A stretch of DNA of 64,000 nt from Pantanalinema sp. GBBB05. GTDB taxonomy: Bacteria; Cyanobacteriota; Cyanobacteriia; Leptolyngbyales; Leptolyngbyaceae. A program made the translations under genes and the position numbers. Of the stretch, positions 26,099 to 35,000 are shown in pieces. Below the pieces are notes generated by a model, which was given only the letters and a program-made list of their open reading frames with translations, was not told the origin of the DNA and did not search any database. Location of the stretch: positions 124,001 through 188,000 of the forward strand of contig VRZD01000009.1 of assembly GCA_016743235.1 (NCBI GenBank), read 5' to 3'. Numbering within the stretch: the first letter of the stretch is position 1; the number at the start of each line of letters is the position of its first letter.

Positions 26099-27706
26099 TT
26101 ACTTCACAAGTCCCAATAGCTCAGTGGTTGTGGTGGTCGGCAGACTGGGCGCCACCGAAATCCGAGACAAGTTATCTCCAGGTTGGTGCGCGATCGTCGA
26201 AACCACCGTTCTCGCCCGACTCGCCACCTGCACTGTTTTGACATCGTAGGTCTGAGTCAACAGCTTGGGATACAACCCGATGCCGACGATCGGAATCAAC
26301 AAGCAAGCCGTGATAAAGATTTCGCGGGGTTTGGCATCAAACAACTCGCCACTAGCCGCCAGAGCCGCATTCTCTTTGCCGTAGAAGATTTCTCGCAGCA
26401 TCGAGAGCAGATAAATCGGGGTGAGAATCAGACCGACAGCGGAGAGCAGAACCACCACGACTTTGAAGCTAGAGCTGTAAGCATCGCTGGTCGAGAAGCC
26501 GACAAACACCGCCAGTTCACTCACAAATCCGCTCATACCGGGTAATGCTAAGGAAGCCATTGAGCCGATCGTGAACAGAGCGAAAACCTTCGGCATTGCC
26601 TTGCCCAAGCCACCCATCTTATCCATCATCAGGGTGTGAGTCCGTTCGTAGGTGACACCAGACAGATAGAACAGAGCCGCCGCAATCAAGCCGTGGGACA
26701 CCATTTGTAGAACCGCACCGCTCATACCGATTTCAGTATAGGAAGCGATACCGAGCAATACAAAGCCCATGTGCGAAATCGAGGAGTAAGCCATCCGGCG
26801 CTTCAGGTTGCGTTGTCCGAAGGACACCAAGGCTCCGTAAATGATATTCACTACCCCTAAAATCGCCAGCAGGGGAGCGAAGTAGACATGGGCATTCGGC
26901 AACATTTCTACGTTCATCCGAATCAACGCATAGCCGCCCATTTTCAGCAGTACACCCGCCAGAATCATCGATACTGGAGCCGAGGCTTCACCGTGAGCAT
27001 CAGGCAACCAGGTGTGGAGTGGGAAGATCGGTAGTTTGACCCCGTAAGCGACTAGCAGACCAGCATACGCCAGCAATTCAAACGTCAGCGAGTAATCCTT
27101 CAGTCCTAACTCGCGCATGTCGAAGGTGACGTTGCCACCGTAGAATGCCATCGCTAATCCGGCCACCAGGATGAAGACAGAGCCGATCGCCGTATAGAGA
27201 ATAAACTTGGTGGCGGCATAGAGCCGTTTGGGACCACCCCAAATCGAAATCAGAATGTAGACCGGAACGAGTTCCAACTCCCACATTAAGAAGAACAGCA
27301 GCATATCCTGAGCGCAGAACACGCCAATCTGGGCGCTATACATCGCTAGCATCAGGAAATAAAACAGGCGTGGCTTTTGCTTCACCTGCCATGCCGCCAA
27401 CATGGACAACGTTGTGACTAAACCTGCCAGCACTACCAAAGGCATCGAGATGCCATCTACCGCCAGCGACCAATTCAACCCTAGCTGTGGCACCCAGGCA
27501 TAGGTTTCTGCCATCTGAAAGTCGGGTGATTGCAGGTCGTAGTTTTGCCAAAAGGCATAGATGGTGAGAGCAAAATCGATTAAACCAACGGAAAGCGCAT
27601 ACCAGCGAACTGTTTTACCCTGTTTGTCTGGTAGCACCGGAATCAGCAGAGAGGCGACCAGCGGGAACAGGGTAATAATTGTTAGCCAAGGGAATTGGGT
27701 GCTCAT
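26099..27706 (-). CDS. ndhD: NAD(P)H-quinone oxidoreductase subunit 4 (NdhD)
   Basis: 535 residues with 13-14 membrane spans, the normal length for NdhD. Key proton-channel residues are visible: Glu in [21 protein letters not shown], Lys in [24 protein letters not shown] and Lys in [16 protein letters not shown]. It is a proton-pumping subunit of thylakoid NDH-1, used in respiration and cyclic electron flow. The sequence looks like the NdhD1 type. In many cyanobacteria ndhF lies next to ndhD1; here the upstream side holds 571 non-coding bases and an unrelated divergent gene. Confidence 0.95.
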   Translation of the reverse strand: MSTQFPWLTIITLFPLVASLLIPVLPDKQGKTVRWYALSVGLIDFALTIYAFWQNYDLQSPDFQMAETYAWVPQLGLNWSLAVDGISMPLVVLAGLVTTLSMLAAWQVKQKPRLFYFLMLAMYSAQIGVFCAQDMLLFFLMWELELVPVYILISIWGGPKRLYAATKFILYTAIGSVFILVAGLAMAFYGGNVTFDMRELGLKDYSLTFELLAYAGLLVAYGVKLPIFPLHTWLPDAHGEASAPVSMILAGVLLKMGGYALIRMNVEMLPNAHVYFAPLLAILGVVNIIYGALVSFGQRNLKRRMAYSSISHMGFVLLGIASYTEIGMSGAVLQMVSHGLIAAALFYLSGVTYERTHTLMMDKMGGLGKAMPKVFALFTIGSMASLALPGMSGFVSELAVFVGFSTSDAYSSSFKVVVVLLSAVGLILTPIYLLSMLREIFYGKENAALAASGELFDAKPREIFITACLLIPIVGIGLYPKLLTQTYDVKTVQVASRARTVVSTIAHQPGDNLSRISVAPSLPTTTTTELLGLVK

Positions 27707-28277
27707 CTTGATTACTCAAGGGGTGTGGGAATTCAGTAGCTTCGGGGTTGCTGAGTGATGATCTTGAGTCGCAACCCCTGCCTAATCCGCAAAGAAGCCC
27801 ACTTATCCCAAGTGGAGGACTGGCAGGTAAAGGAATGTAACGAGCCAGACGCGCTTGAAGGCGATAACTGAGCGATCGGGGGAGTGGCAAATCACATGTT
27901 TCAGGAAACAACAGGGAAAAGTAATTATCCACCAAGTCCCACAGAACATATCTTTGACAGACTAAGCCAAAGGTGAGGGGTAAACTTCATGAGAATATTT
28001 ACCTACTGACTATGTTACCCCTGTTTGTAAAGTTAATTGAACTTATAAGCGTGAAAATATGACGTTCTGTAATAGAACTTTCAACAGCTATTCCATAGAG
28101 AAAATCCTCTTAAGTTGTATAACCCTTGCAGTGAAGCAATCCCATCGATAGAGTGCAGCATGAAGAAATGTCTCCTTATCGAGTTATCTCTATCGTTTTG
28201 TTACCAATCCTTGAGTGCTTACTCCGGATTCGATACTGTGAAAGGCTAAATTTCATCCTGGGGAGTCTGCGATCGCC
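27707..28277. other. Divergent intergenic region upstream of ndhD
   Basis: 571 bases with no supported gene. It must contain the ndhD promoter and the promoter of the plus-strand hypothetical. I see only a minor CCACTT/AAGTGG hairpin near 27810 and no trace of ndhF. A GGGGAG at about 28260 may serve as the ribosome binding site of the next gene. Confidence 0.35.
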
Positions 28278-28799
28278 ATGCCAAAATTTGGGGATATCAC
28301 CGTCTGGCAGCAAGCAGAAGTCCTGATGCAACCCGCCTTTATTCGCTTAATTGACAATCTCCGGAAGCAGTTAGAATTCTCAACCTGGAAAGGCAGCTAT
28401 GAAGATGTGCTGGTTTGGCCAGAAGGAATCTCTGATGCCATGAAGGCTGAGGTGATTGAGCTACGATCGCGCCTGGAAACGGCGACTCCCGAACAAGCCG
28501 ATGAGATTCGCCAACAATTAACCGATTTACCTAATCCCTATCCGGGTTACTTACTGCGCTTGGAGCAGGCTAATCAGCAAGTCGCCGTAGAACTATGGGA
28601 TTTGTGCTACCAGATCTGCTTCCGCAACTACAACTCAGCCACCGGAACCTCTTGGATAGGCGGATTTGGTCAATCCACCCATCCAAGTGTGGAGATTGAC
28701 CAGACCCTATTTGATGAAACGGGGGAAGTCGATTGGCACCGCCTGGATGAAAAAACCCAACGGATTGTTGAACGAGTATTTGCCAATCTACCGACTTAA
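28278..28799 (+). CDS. Hypothetical cyanobacterial protein
   Basis: 173 residues, soluble, without signal peptide or membrane segments. It has no domain I recognise. It opens with MPKFGDITVWQQAEVLMQPAF, has a short charged helical stretch (about 55-85) and ends in a region rich in acidic residues and Trp (TSWIGGFGQSTHP, then WHRLDEKTQRIVERVFANL). The composition and codon use look native. It converges on argJ, and the two stop codons share the TTAA at 28796-28799. Confidence 0.65.
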   Translation: MPKFGDITVWQQAEVLMQPAFIRLIDNLRKQLEFSTWKGSYEDVLVWPEGISDAMKAEVIELRSRLETATPEQADEIRQQLTDLPNPYPGYLLRLEQANQQVAVELWDLCYQICFRNYNSATGTSWIGGFGQSTHPSVEIDQTLFDETGEVDWHRLDEKTQRIVERVFANLPT

Positions 28800-30040
28800 G
28801 TGGTGTATTCAGCGTTGATCTTGACGTAGTCGTAACTCAAGTCACAGCCCCAAGCGACTCCAGACCCCGACCCCGACCCGACACTGACGGAGATTAATAC
28901 TGTGTCATCTTTCAGGTAAGCTCCGGCAGCCTTGGCTTTTAAGTAAGCGTTAGCTGCCGATCGATCGAAGGGTTGCGGTTGCCCATGATCCATCATCAGG
29001 AAATCACCCAGTTTGATCTGTAAATCATCCTGGTTAAACGTGATTCCCGCCCGTCCAGCCGCGCCAGCAATTCTGCCCCAGTTGGGATCTCGCCCAAAGA
29101 TCGCCGATTTAGTCAAAGATGACCCCGCGATCGTCCGGGCAATTTGGCGAGCAGAGGCATCATCATCCGTACCACTCACCTGCACTTCCACCAAACAAGT
29201 CGCCCCTTCACCATCCCGCGCGATCGCCTTTGCCAGGTAAATGCAGACTTCTGTGAGCATCGCTTCCAATTTTTCGGCGTCGGCTCCCATCTCTGTGATC
29301 GCCGGAGTCCGAGATTCACCATTTGCCAAAGCTAGCACCGTATCGTTGGTACTGGTGTCGCCATCCACGGTGATCTGATTAAAACTGCGATCGACCGCCC
29401 GACTTAACATCTGTTGCCATAAATGGGGTGACACGGCTGCATCACAGGTAATAAACGATAACATGGTCGCCATATTCGGGTGGATCATCCCCGATCCTTT
29501 GGCAATCCCGCCGATCCGGACGGGGCGATCGTGCAGCATCGTTTCCAGTGCGATCGTTTTGGGCACTAAATCAGTTGTCACAATCGCTTGGGCAGCACTA
29601 TCTGAGCTAGTTGAGGATAGAACATTCACCAGTTGTGGCAGAGCCGCTTTCAGGATGTCCATCTTAATCCGCTGCCCAATTACCCCAGTGGAGGCTAACA
29701 GGATCGCTTCGGGGGGCACACTAAGGATCTGACTCAAGGATTGGGCAGAATCGATCGCGTCGGTCATTCCGGCTGCCCCTGTAGCCGCATTGGCTTGTCC
29801 AGCATTGCACAGGATGGCACGCGCCGTTGCCTTCGCTTGCAATCGTTCCCGGCAGTAATCCACACAAGCGGCTCGGACTTGACTCGTGGTAAAAACTCCC
29901 GCCGCGATCGCGTCTACATCTGAGACAATCAGCGCCAGATCAGGTAAACCAGAAGGCTTGAGTCCGGCTGTAATCCCTGCGGCTCGATAGCCTTTGGGAG
30001 CGGTGACTCCTCCGGAAATCTCCTGCCAATCTGCGACCAT
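28796..30040 (-). CDS. argJ: Bifunctional glutamate N-acetyltransferase / ornithine acetyltransferase
   Basis: 414 residues from MVADWQEISGGVTAPKG at 30040; an ATG five codons upstream is less likely. ArgJ is made as one chain and cleaves itself between Ala and Thr at the motif KGSGMIHPNMATML, where the Thr becomes the nucleophile. Both the oxyanion-type residues (ASTGVIGQRI) and the C-terminal IFGRDPNWGRIAGAAGRAGI are intact. It recycles the acetyl group in the arginine pathway. Arginine is also a precursor of cyanophycin, whose genes lie at 43.7-47.7 kb. Confidence 0.96.
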   Translation of the reverse strand: MVADWQEISGGVTAPKGYRAAGITAGLKPSGLPDLALIVSDVDAIAAGVFTTSQVRAACVDYCRERLQAKATARAILCNAGQANAATGAAGMTDAIDSAQSLSQILSVPPEAILLASTGVIGQRIKMDILKAALPQLVNVLSSTSSDSAAQAIVTTDLVPKTIALETMLHDRPVRIGGIAKGSGMIHPNMATMLSFITCDAAVSPHLWQQMLSRAVDRSFNQITVDGDTSTNDTVLALANGESRTPAITEMGADAEKLEAMLTEVCIYLAKAIARDGEGATCLVEVQVSGTDDDASARQIARTIAGSSLTKSAIFGRDPNWGRIAGAAGRAGITFNQDDLQIKLGDFLMMDHGQPQPFDRSAANAYLKAKAAGAYLKDDTVLISVSVGSGSGSGVAWGCDLSYDYVKINAEYTT

Positions 30041-30143
30041 ACTGCCTCCGTGCATTGCCTTATTCGAGAGGCGATTATATCAGGGTTCGGGATGAGCCGT
30101 TGGTTAGGGCTATGAGCAGTTCCGGTATCTTCATTAATTAATA

Positions 30144-30174
30144 AAAAAGGGAGAGTCGCCAACTGCGCCTCCCC
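30144..30174 (-). terminator. Likely terminator of the gatB transcript
   Basis: On the minus strand GGGAG (30174-30170) pairs with CTCCC (30154-30150), with a small CGC/GCG inner stem, followed by six T (30149-30144). It is 220 bases after the gatB stop, so the transcript would include the small ORF at 30230-30397. Confidence 0.5.
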
Positions 30175-30229
30175 CTATCATCAGGGTGCATCTACTTATC
30201 ATATTATGCCATTGGAAGGGTGGGGGGTG

Positions 30230-30397
30230 TCACCCCCTATTTGTGTTTTTTTCGCAAAGATGTTCAGAATGAACGCTAAAACCTTTAAAACTACGAGAGC
30301 CAGAAACCGAGAAAGTCACTGCACTTCCGGTTCCTGACTCCGAAATAACACCAATGGTTCCAGACTGATCCCCATCAATGCCAAATGATGACGGCAT
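30230..30397 (-). CDS. Possible small ORF (55 aa) coupled to gatB
   Basis: The ATG overlaps the gatB stop in the form TGATG (30399-30395), the usual layout of translational coupling. The frame runs 55 codons to TGA at 30230, beginning MPSSFGIDGDQSGTIG and rich in Ser, Gly and Thr. No domain is recognised. The same bases form an imperfect hairpin, so the frame could be accidental. I keep it because of the overlap and because the terminator lies beyond it. Confidence 0.25.
   Translation of the reverse strand: MPSSFGIDGDQSGTIGVISESGTGSAVTFSVSGSRSFKGFSVHSEHLCEKNTNRG
30297..30340. repeat. Imperfect 44-base inverted repeat after gatB
   Basis: The plus strand begins GAGCCAGAAACCG and ends CGGTTCCTGACTC, pairing through GAG/CTC, CAG/CTG, AACCG/CGGTT and AAGT/ACTT with a few mismatches. 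On the minus strand it is followed by TCGTAGTTTT. It may slow or end gatB transcription or stabilise the message. Confidence 0.4.
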
Positions 30398-31887
30398 CAA
30401 CCATTTAAGGTTTTGGCTAACAGTTGATTTGTCAATTTAGGGTCTGCCCGACCACCCGTTTTCTTCATCACCTGACCCACAAAGAAGCCTAACAGCTTGG
30501 TTTTACCACCACGATACAATTCCAGCTCTTTGGGATTCTCTGCCAGCACCTCGGCGATCGCAGCTTCCAAAGCACTGGTATCGGAAATTTGACCTAAGCC
30601 ATCTCGCTCCACGATCGCTTTCGGTGAGCCACCTTTGGTCAACAGTTCCGGCAGCATGTCTTTGGCAATTTTGTTGCTGATCGTGTTGTCCTCCAGCAAC
30701 TGCACCAGTTCTGCTAAGGCTGTAGGCGACAACGGCAGATCGGTAATTGTCAGGTGGGTGTTGCTATTCAAGTAGGCGCTGATATCGCCCATAATCAAAT
30801 TGACTGTGGTTTTGGCTGAAGCACCAGCCGCTAAGGCCGCTTCAAAGTATTCCGCTACAGCGCGATTATCCGTTAATACCCGCGCATCATAGGCAGACAG
30901 ACCCAAGTCTTCCTCGTAACGATGGCGTTTCTGGGCAGGCAGTTCGGGTAACTCCGATCGCCAAGCTTCTAGCTGAGTCGGGCTAACTTCGATCGGTCCT
31001 AAGTCAGGTTCCGGGAAGTAGCGGTAATCACTGGAGCCTTCCTTCGATCGCATACTAATGGTGCGTTGCGATCCTTCTTCCCACAGACGAGTCTCCTGCT
31101 TAATCTTTTCCCCCGTTTCGATCGCCTCAATTTGCCGTTCAATTTCGTACTCGATCGCCCGTTGAATGGCATTAAAGGAGTTCATGTTTTTGATTTCGAC
31201 TTTAGTGCCGAACTCCTTCTGCCCAACGGGACGCACAGAGATATTGACATCACACCGCAGGGAACCTTCCTGCATATTGCCATCACTCACACCCAGGTAG
31301 CGGAGAATTCGCCGTAATTCTTGGGCATACTCTGCGGCTTCTTGCCCCGTGCGAATATCCGGCTCCGACACAATTTCCAGGAGGGGCACACCAGCCCGGT
31401 TGTAGTCCACTAATGAGTAGGTGGAGCCAGCCAGCCGATCGCTACCACCATGCACCAGTTTGCCCGCATCTTCTTCCATGTGCAGACGAGTAATGCCGAT
31501 CCGCTTCCGCATTGCGGTGCCCGTTTCTTTGTCGTAAAGTTCGATTTCCAAAAACCCATGTTCAGCAATCGGCAAATCGTATTGAGAAATTTGGTAGTTC
31601 TTGGGTAGATCAGGGTAGAAGTACTGTTTGCGATCGAACTTACTGTAGGCAGCAATCTGGCAGTTCAGAGCTAACCCGGTCTTCACTGCCGACTCCAACA
31701 CCTGCTGATTCAATACGGGCAATACCCCCGGCATACCCATACACACTGGATCAATCAGCGTGTTCGGAGGTTCACCAAACTTGGTCGAACTGGTCGAAAA
31801 AATCTTGGTTTCAGTATTGAGTTGGCAATGGGTTTCTAACCCGATGACTGCTTCGTACTGGGTTTTCGCTGGAGCAGAAGTCGTCAT
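30397..31887 (-). CDS. gatB: Asp-tRNA(Asn)/Glu-tRNA(Gln) amidotransferase subunit B
   Basis: 496 residues, full length. It opens YEAVIGLETHCQLNTETKIF and has the GatB kinase/transamidase core (about 1-300) with SRYFYPDLPKNYQISQYD-type motif (KQYFYPDLPKNYQISQYD), then the YqeY-like helical tail (about 330-490). With GatA and GatC it converts misacylated Glu-tRNA-Gln to Gln-tRNA-Gln, which cyanobacteria need because they lack glutaminyl-tRNA synthetase. gatA and gatC are not nearby, which is common in this phylum. Confidence 0.97.
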   Translation of the reverse strand: MTTSAPAKTQYEAVIGLETHCQLNTETKIFSTSSTKFGEPPNTLIDPVCMGMPGVLPVLNQQVLESAVKTGLALNCQIAAYSKFDRKQYFYPDLPKNYQISQYDLPIAEHGFLEIELYDKETGTAMRKRIGITRLHMEEDAGKLVHGGSDRLAGSTYSLVDYNRAGVPLLEIVSEPDIRTGQEAAEYAQELRRILRYLGVSDGNMQEGSLRCDVNISVRPVGQKEFGTKVEIKNMNSFNAIQRAIEYEIERQIEAIETGEKIKQETRLWEEGSQRTISMRSKEGSSDYRYFPEPDLGPIEVSPTQLEAWRSELPELPAQKRHRYEEDLGLSAYDARVLTDNRAVAEYFEAALAAGASAKTTVNLIMGDISAYLNSNTHLTITDLPLSPTALAELVQLLEDNTISNKIAKDMLPELLTKGGSPKAIVERDGLGQISDTSALEAAIAEVLAENPKELELYRGGKTKLLGFFVGQVMKKTGGRADPKLTNQLLAKTLNG

Positions 31888-32014
31888 GAACCGCCTTTAA
31901 TAATGCAACAATAGGCTCTATTTTAGCGTTTTGGTCTACCACTACTGTAGGCAGATTCCCCACGTCGCCTTTCTAAGCGGTTGTTGCAGGGATGTTCAAG
32001 TGCCAAAACCTCAC

Positions 32015-35000
32015 TCAAAGTTCTGAAGGGCAAGCATTCGGTGGTAATCGCAAGTAGCGCAAGCATTCCTCAGGTCGCAGTGGGCGCAACGTCCGATCAC
32101 GAGCCAGCTTAAGCAAACTGTGCCAAGTTGCAGCCCATAACCGCACTTTGCCTGTGCTATCCAGTGTTACCACCGTCTCACCATCGGGACTAAAGAAGGC
32201 TCGTTGTAACGGATCAAGTTGATTTCCCGCTTCAACCGGACGGAGCAAGGCTCGCTCTGTCCCCGTCTCAGCATCCCATAACCGAGCTGTGCCATCTGTA
32301 CTAGCCGTGACTAACATTTTGCCATCGGGACTAAATTCAGCATCTAGAACCGCTCCACGGTGTCCAGCGAGAATCACCCGTAAAGCCCCCGTTTGGGGAT
32401 CGAATACCTTTGCCGTGCCATCTAACCCTGCCGTCACAACTCGATGACCATCGGGACTGAAATGGGCACTAATCACCGCTGTGGGATGTTGGAGGGTCAT
32501 GATTGTCTGCCCTGATGCCAAATCCCAAATTCGGGCTGTCCCATCCTGACTAGCACTCACTACATAGCGACCATCGGCGCTAAATTGAGCTTCACCGATC
32601 GTGCCCTGATGACCTTGCAAACTTTGTAATCGTTTACCCGATCCCACCTCCCAAAGTTGAATCGTGCGATCGTTCTCAATCCCCAAAACCACCCGATTAT
32701 CTGGGCTGAAGGCAAGTTGCTGGATATGATTTGCTACAACATCAGCTGCCTCAAGGGTTACAGGTGACTGACGGTCTGGTTGGACCGATTGGTTTAGTCG
32801 AAACTGCTGCACCATCACCCTACCAGTACTATCTGCCATTGCCACAAACTGCCCATCGGCGCTGAATGCCACACTCATTAACGTAGTTCCTGGCAACGGC
32901 GAAAAAGCCGCAACATCGAGTAACGATGACTTACCAAGATCGACCGGTCTGCTTGTCTCTCGATCGGGGATAGTACTACCGTTCGGAGCTAACTTTTGCG
33001 CTCCTTGTTGCCTCCAGGTGGTGTCTGAGTCAATGGTTTGCGCCAGTTGATTGTTATCCGTGTGGGGTAAGTTTTCCGTGACATTCAAGGGCTGCAAAAA
33101 GTTCATACCCAATGGCAGGGATGAGGATGGGGCAGATAGGGCTGATGATTGTGAAGTGGAGCTAGATACACTCCCCTGACTCCAATGCCAATGGTTGAGT
33201 GTTCCACGAATGCCAATCGTGACTAACGTGTTGGGGACAAAGTGGGCAGCTGAAGACTCACTAGCAGCACCTTGAAGGGCAGCAGCAGCCACACTTAAAA
33301 CAGAGCCAGAGGCTGTTTCAGGGGGTTTCAGAAATGTCACCCACCGAATTGCTTCATGGGGCAAGGTAAAAGAAGGTAATTCTCCACCCAGGACGGCAGC
33401 CCATAACCGAACCGAACCATCTGCACTAGCCGTTGCCACTAAAGCGCCATCCGCACTGAATTGGACAGACCGAATTGCCCCAGTATGCTCCCACAAACTA
33501 CCGACATTACGTTGAGTTCGTACATCCCAGAGATACGTGACATAGCTAAGCCGATTATCTACTCGTCGTACTTGAGTAGTGCTGAGCCGTTGGCTATCGG
33601 GGCTAAAGGCAATGGCTACTGACTCTTGTCCCTTCTGCCCACTTCCTCCCAATCCCTGAACATTGAGTAATGGTCCATTTGGAAAATTCCACAGCCAAAC
33701 ACGTTGATTGACATCAGAGATCGCTAGATATTGCCCATTCGGACTCAACTGCATTTGCACGATCGCTGTCAGTCCAGGGTTCAAGGTTTGTCGGACTTGT
33801 CCAGTCGCAATATCCCAAACCCGAATGGTGCCGTCTTTGGTACCCGTAACGACTGTTTGCGCGCTGGAGTCAAATATGGCGCTAGTGACAGTACCGGCAT
33901 GCCGGAAAATCTGTTTAGCTTGACCCGTTTTGGTTTGCCAAACTTGAACTGTATTCCCACTGGTTGTCAGTAATCGTTGTCCATTACGACTGAAGCTGAG
34001 TCCACTCAACGGCGTTGTTTGAGTCAACTGAGTGTGTAGTTTTCCAGTTTCTGCCTGCCAAATTCGCACGGTGCGATCGGCGCTGGCAGCCGCAATCCAG
34101 TTGCCTTTGACAGCTAAATAGGTAACTGGCTGCCGAAATCCACCTAATTTGAATAGAACTGCTCCAGACTCCACTGACCGCACCTGGATCTCATTCGCTT
34201 TTTGTGCTGATACAACGAGTTGCTGTTCATCCCTGGTAAACGCGATCGCGGTAATCGGCGGCTGTGGTTGACCTTGCCGATTCAGTTCCTCATCCCAGGG
34301 CAGCACTCGTTCAGCCATTTGTGTATCGAGTGACCAAAACCGAATTGTGCCATCTTCCCCAGCAGTAATTAACTGATGATGGCTGTCACTAAATATGACC
34401 TGCGACACAGACCCCTGATGCCCCCGCAAGTCTACTTGGAGCCGTAGCTTCTGTAATGCCGATCGTAAGCTAGCTTCGGCTTCATAGGTCTGTCCCTGTT
34501 GAGCCGCTAACCGACTAATTAACAAGGCGGCTGAGGGATCACCATTAGTTTCCTGAAGGGTGGATTGGGCGATCGCGGCCCACTGGCGTGAAGTGGCGAC
34601 CTGAAGCTGATAATCCTTTTCTGCCTGACTCCGCATCGCTGTCCAATACTGAATACAGGTGACAGCTAAGGCAACCAAAAGTGTACAGGGAACAGCGACT
34701 TGCAACAGCCGTAATTCTCGCCGGGCTTGATGATGCTCCTCCTGGCTCACAGCAATATAGCGCTGGGCTAAAGCAGATAAATCATCAGGATAGGTATCTA
34801 AAAAGTCGGCAGCATCAATTAACCGATTGCCCCGTAGTAAATATTCAGCGGCACGAGGTTGAGCTGCACCATCCCATTCCCGCGCTGCCCGTTCAATCCC
34901 CCGCTGCCGTCGGAGCATTTCCCGGTTCTCATCTAGCCAGGAGCGCAATAATGTCCAGTTGCGGATGAGAGCTTCGTGGGCAATATCGACCGTTTCCTGA

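Larger units (their letters stand above)
30041..30396. other. Region between gatB and argJ
   Basis: About 355 bases. It holds a possible small ORF overlapping the gatB stop, an imperfect 44-base hairpin at 30297-30340, a compact hairpin GGGGG-tgtca-CCCCC at 30223-30237, and a minus-strand terminator at 30144-30174. All but the compact hairpin are listed separately. The compact hairpin is followed on the plus strand by a T run, with no plus-strand gene to end. Confidence 0.45.
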
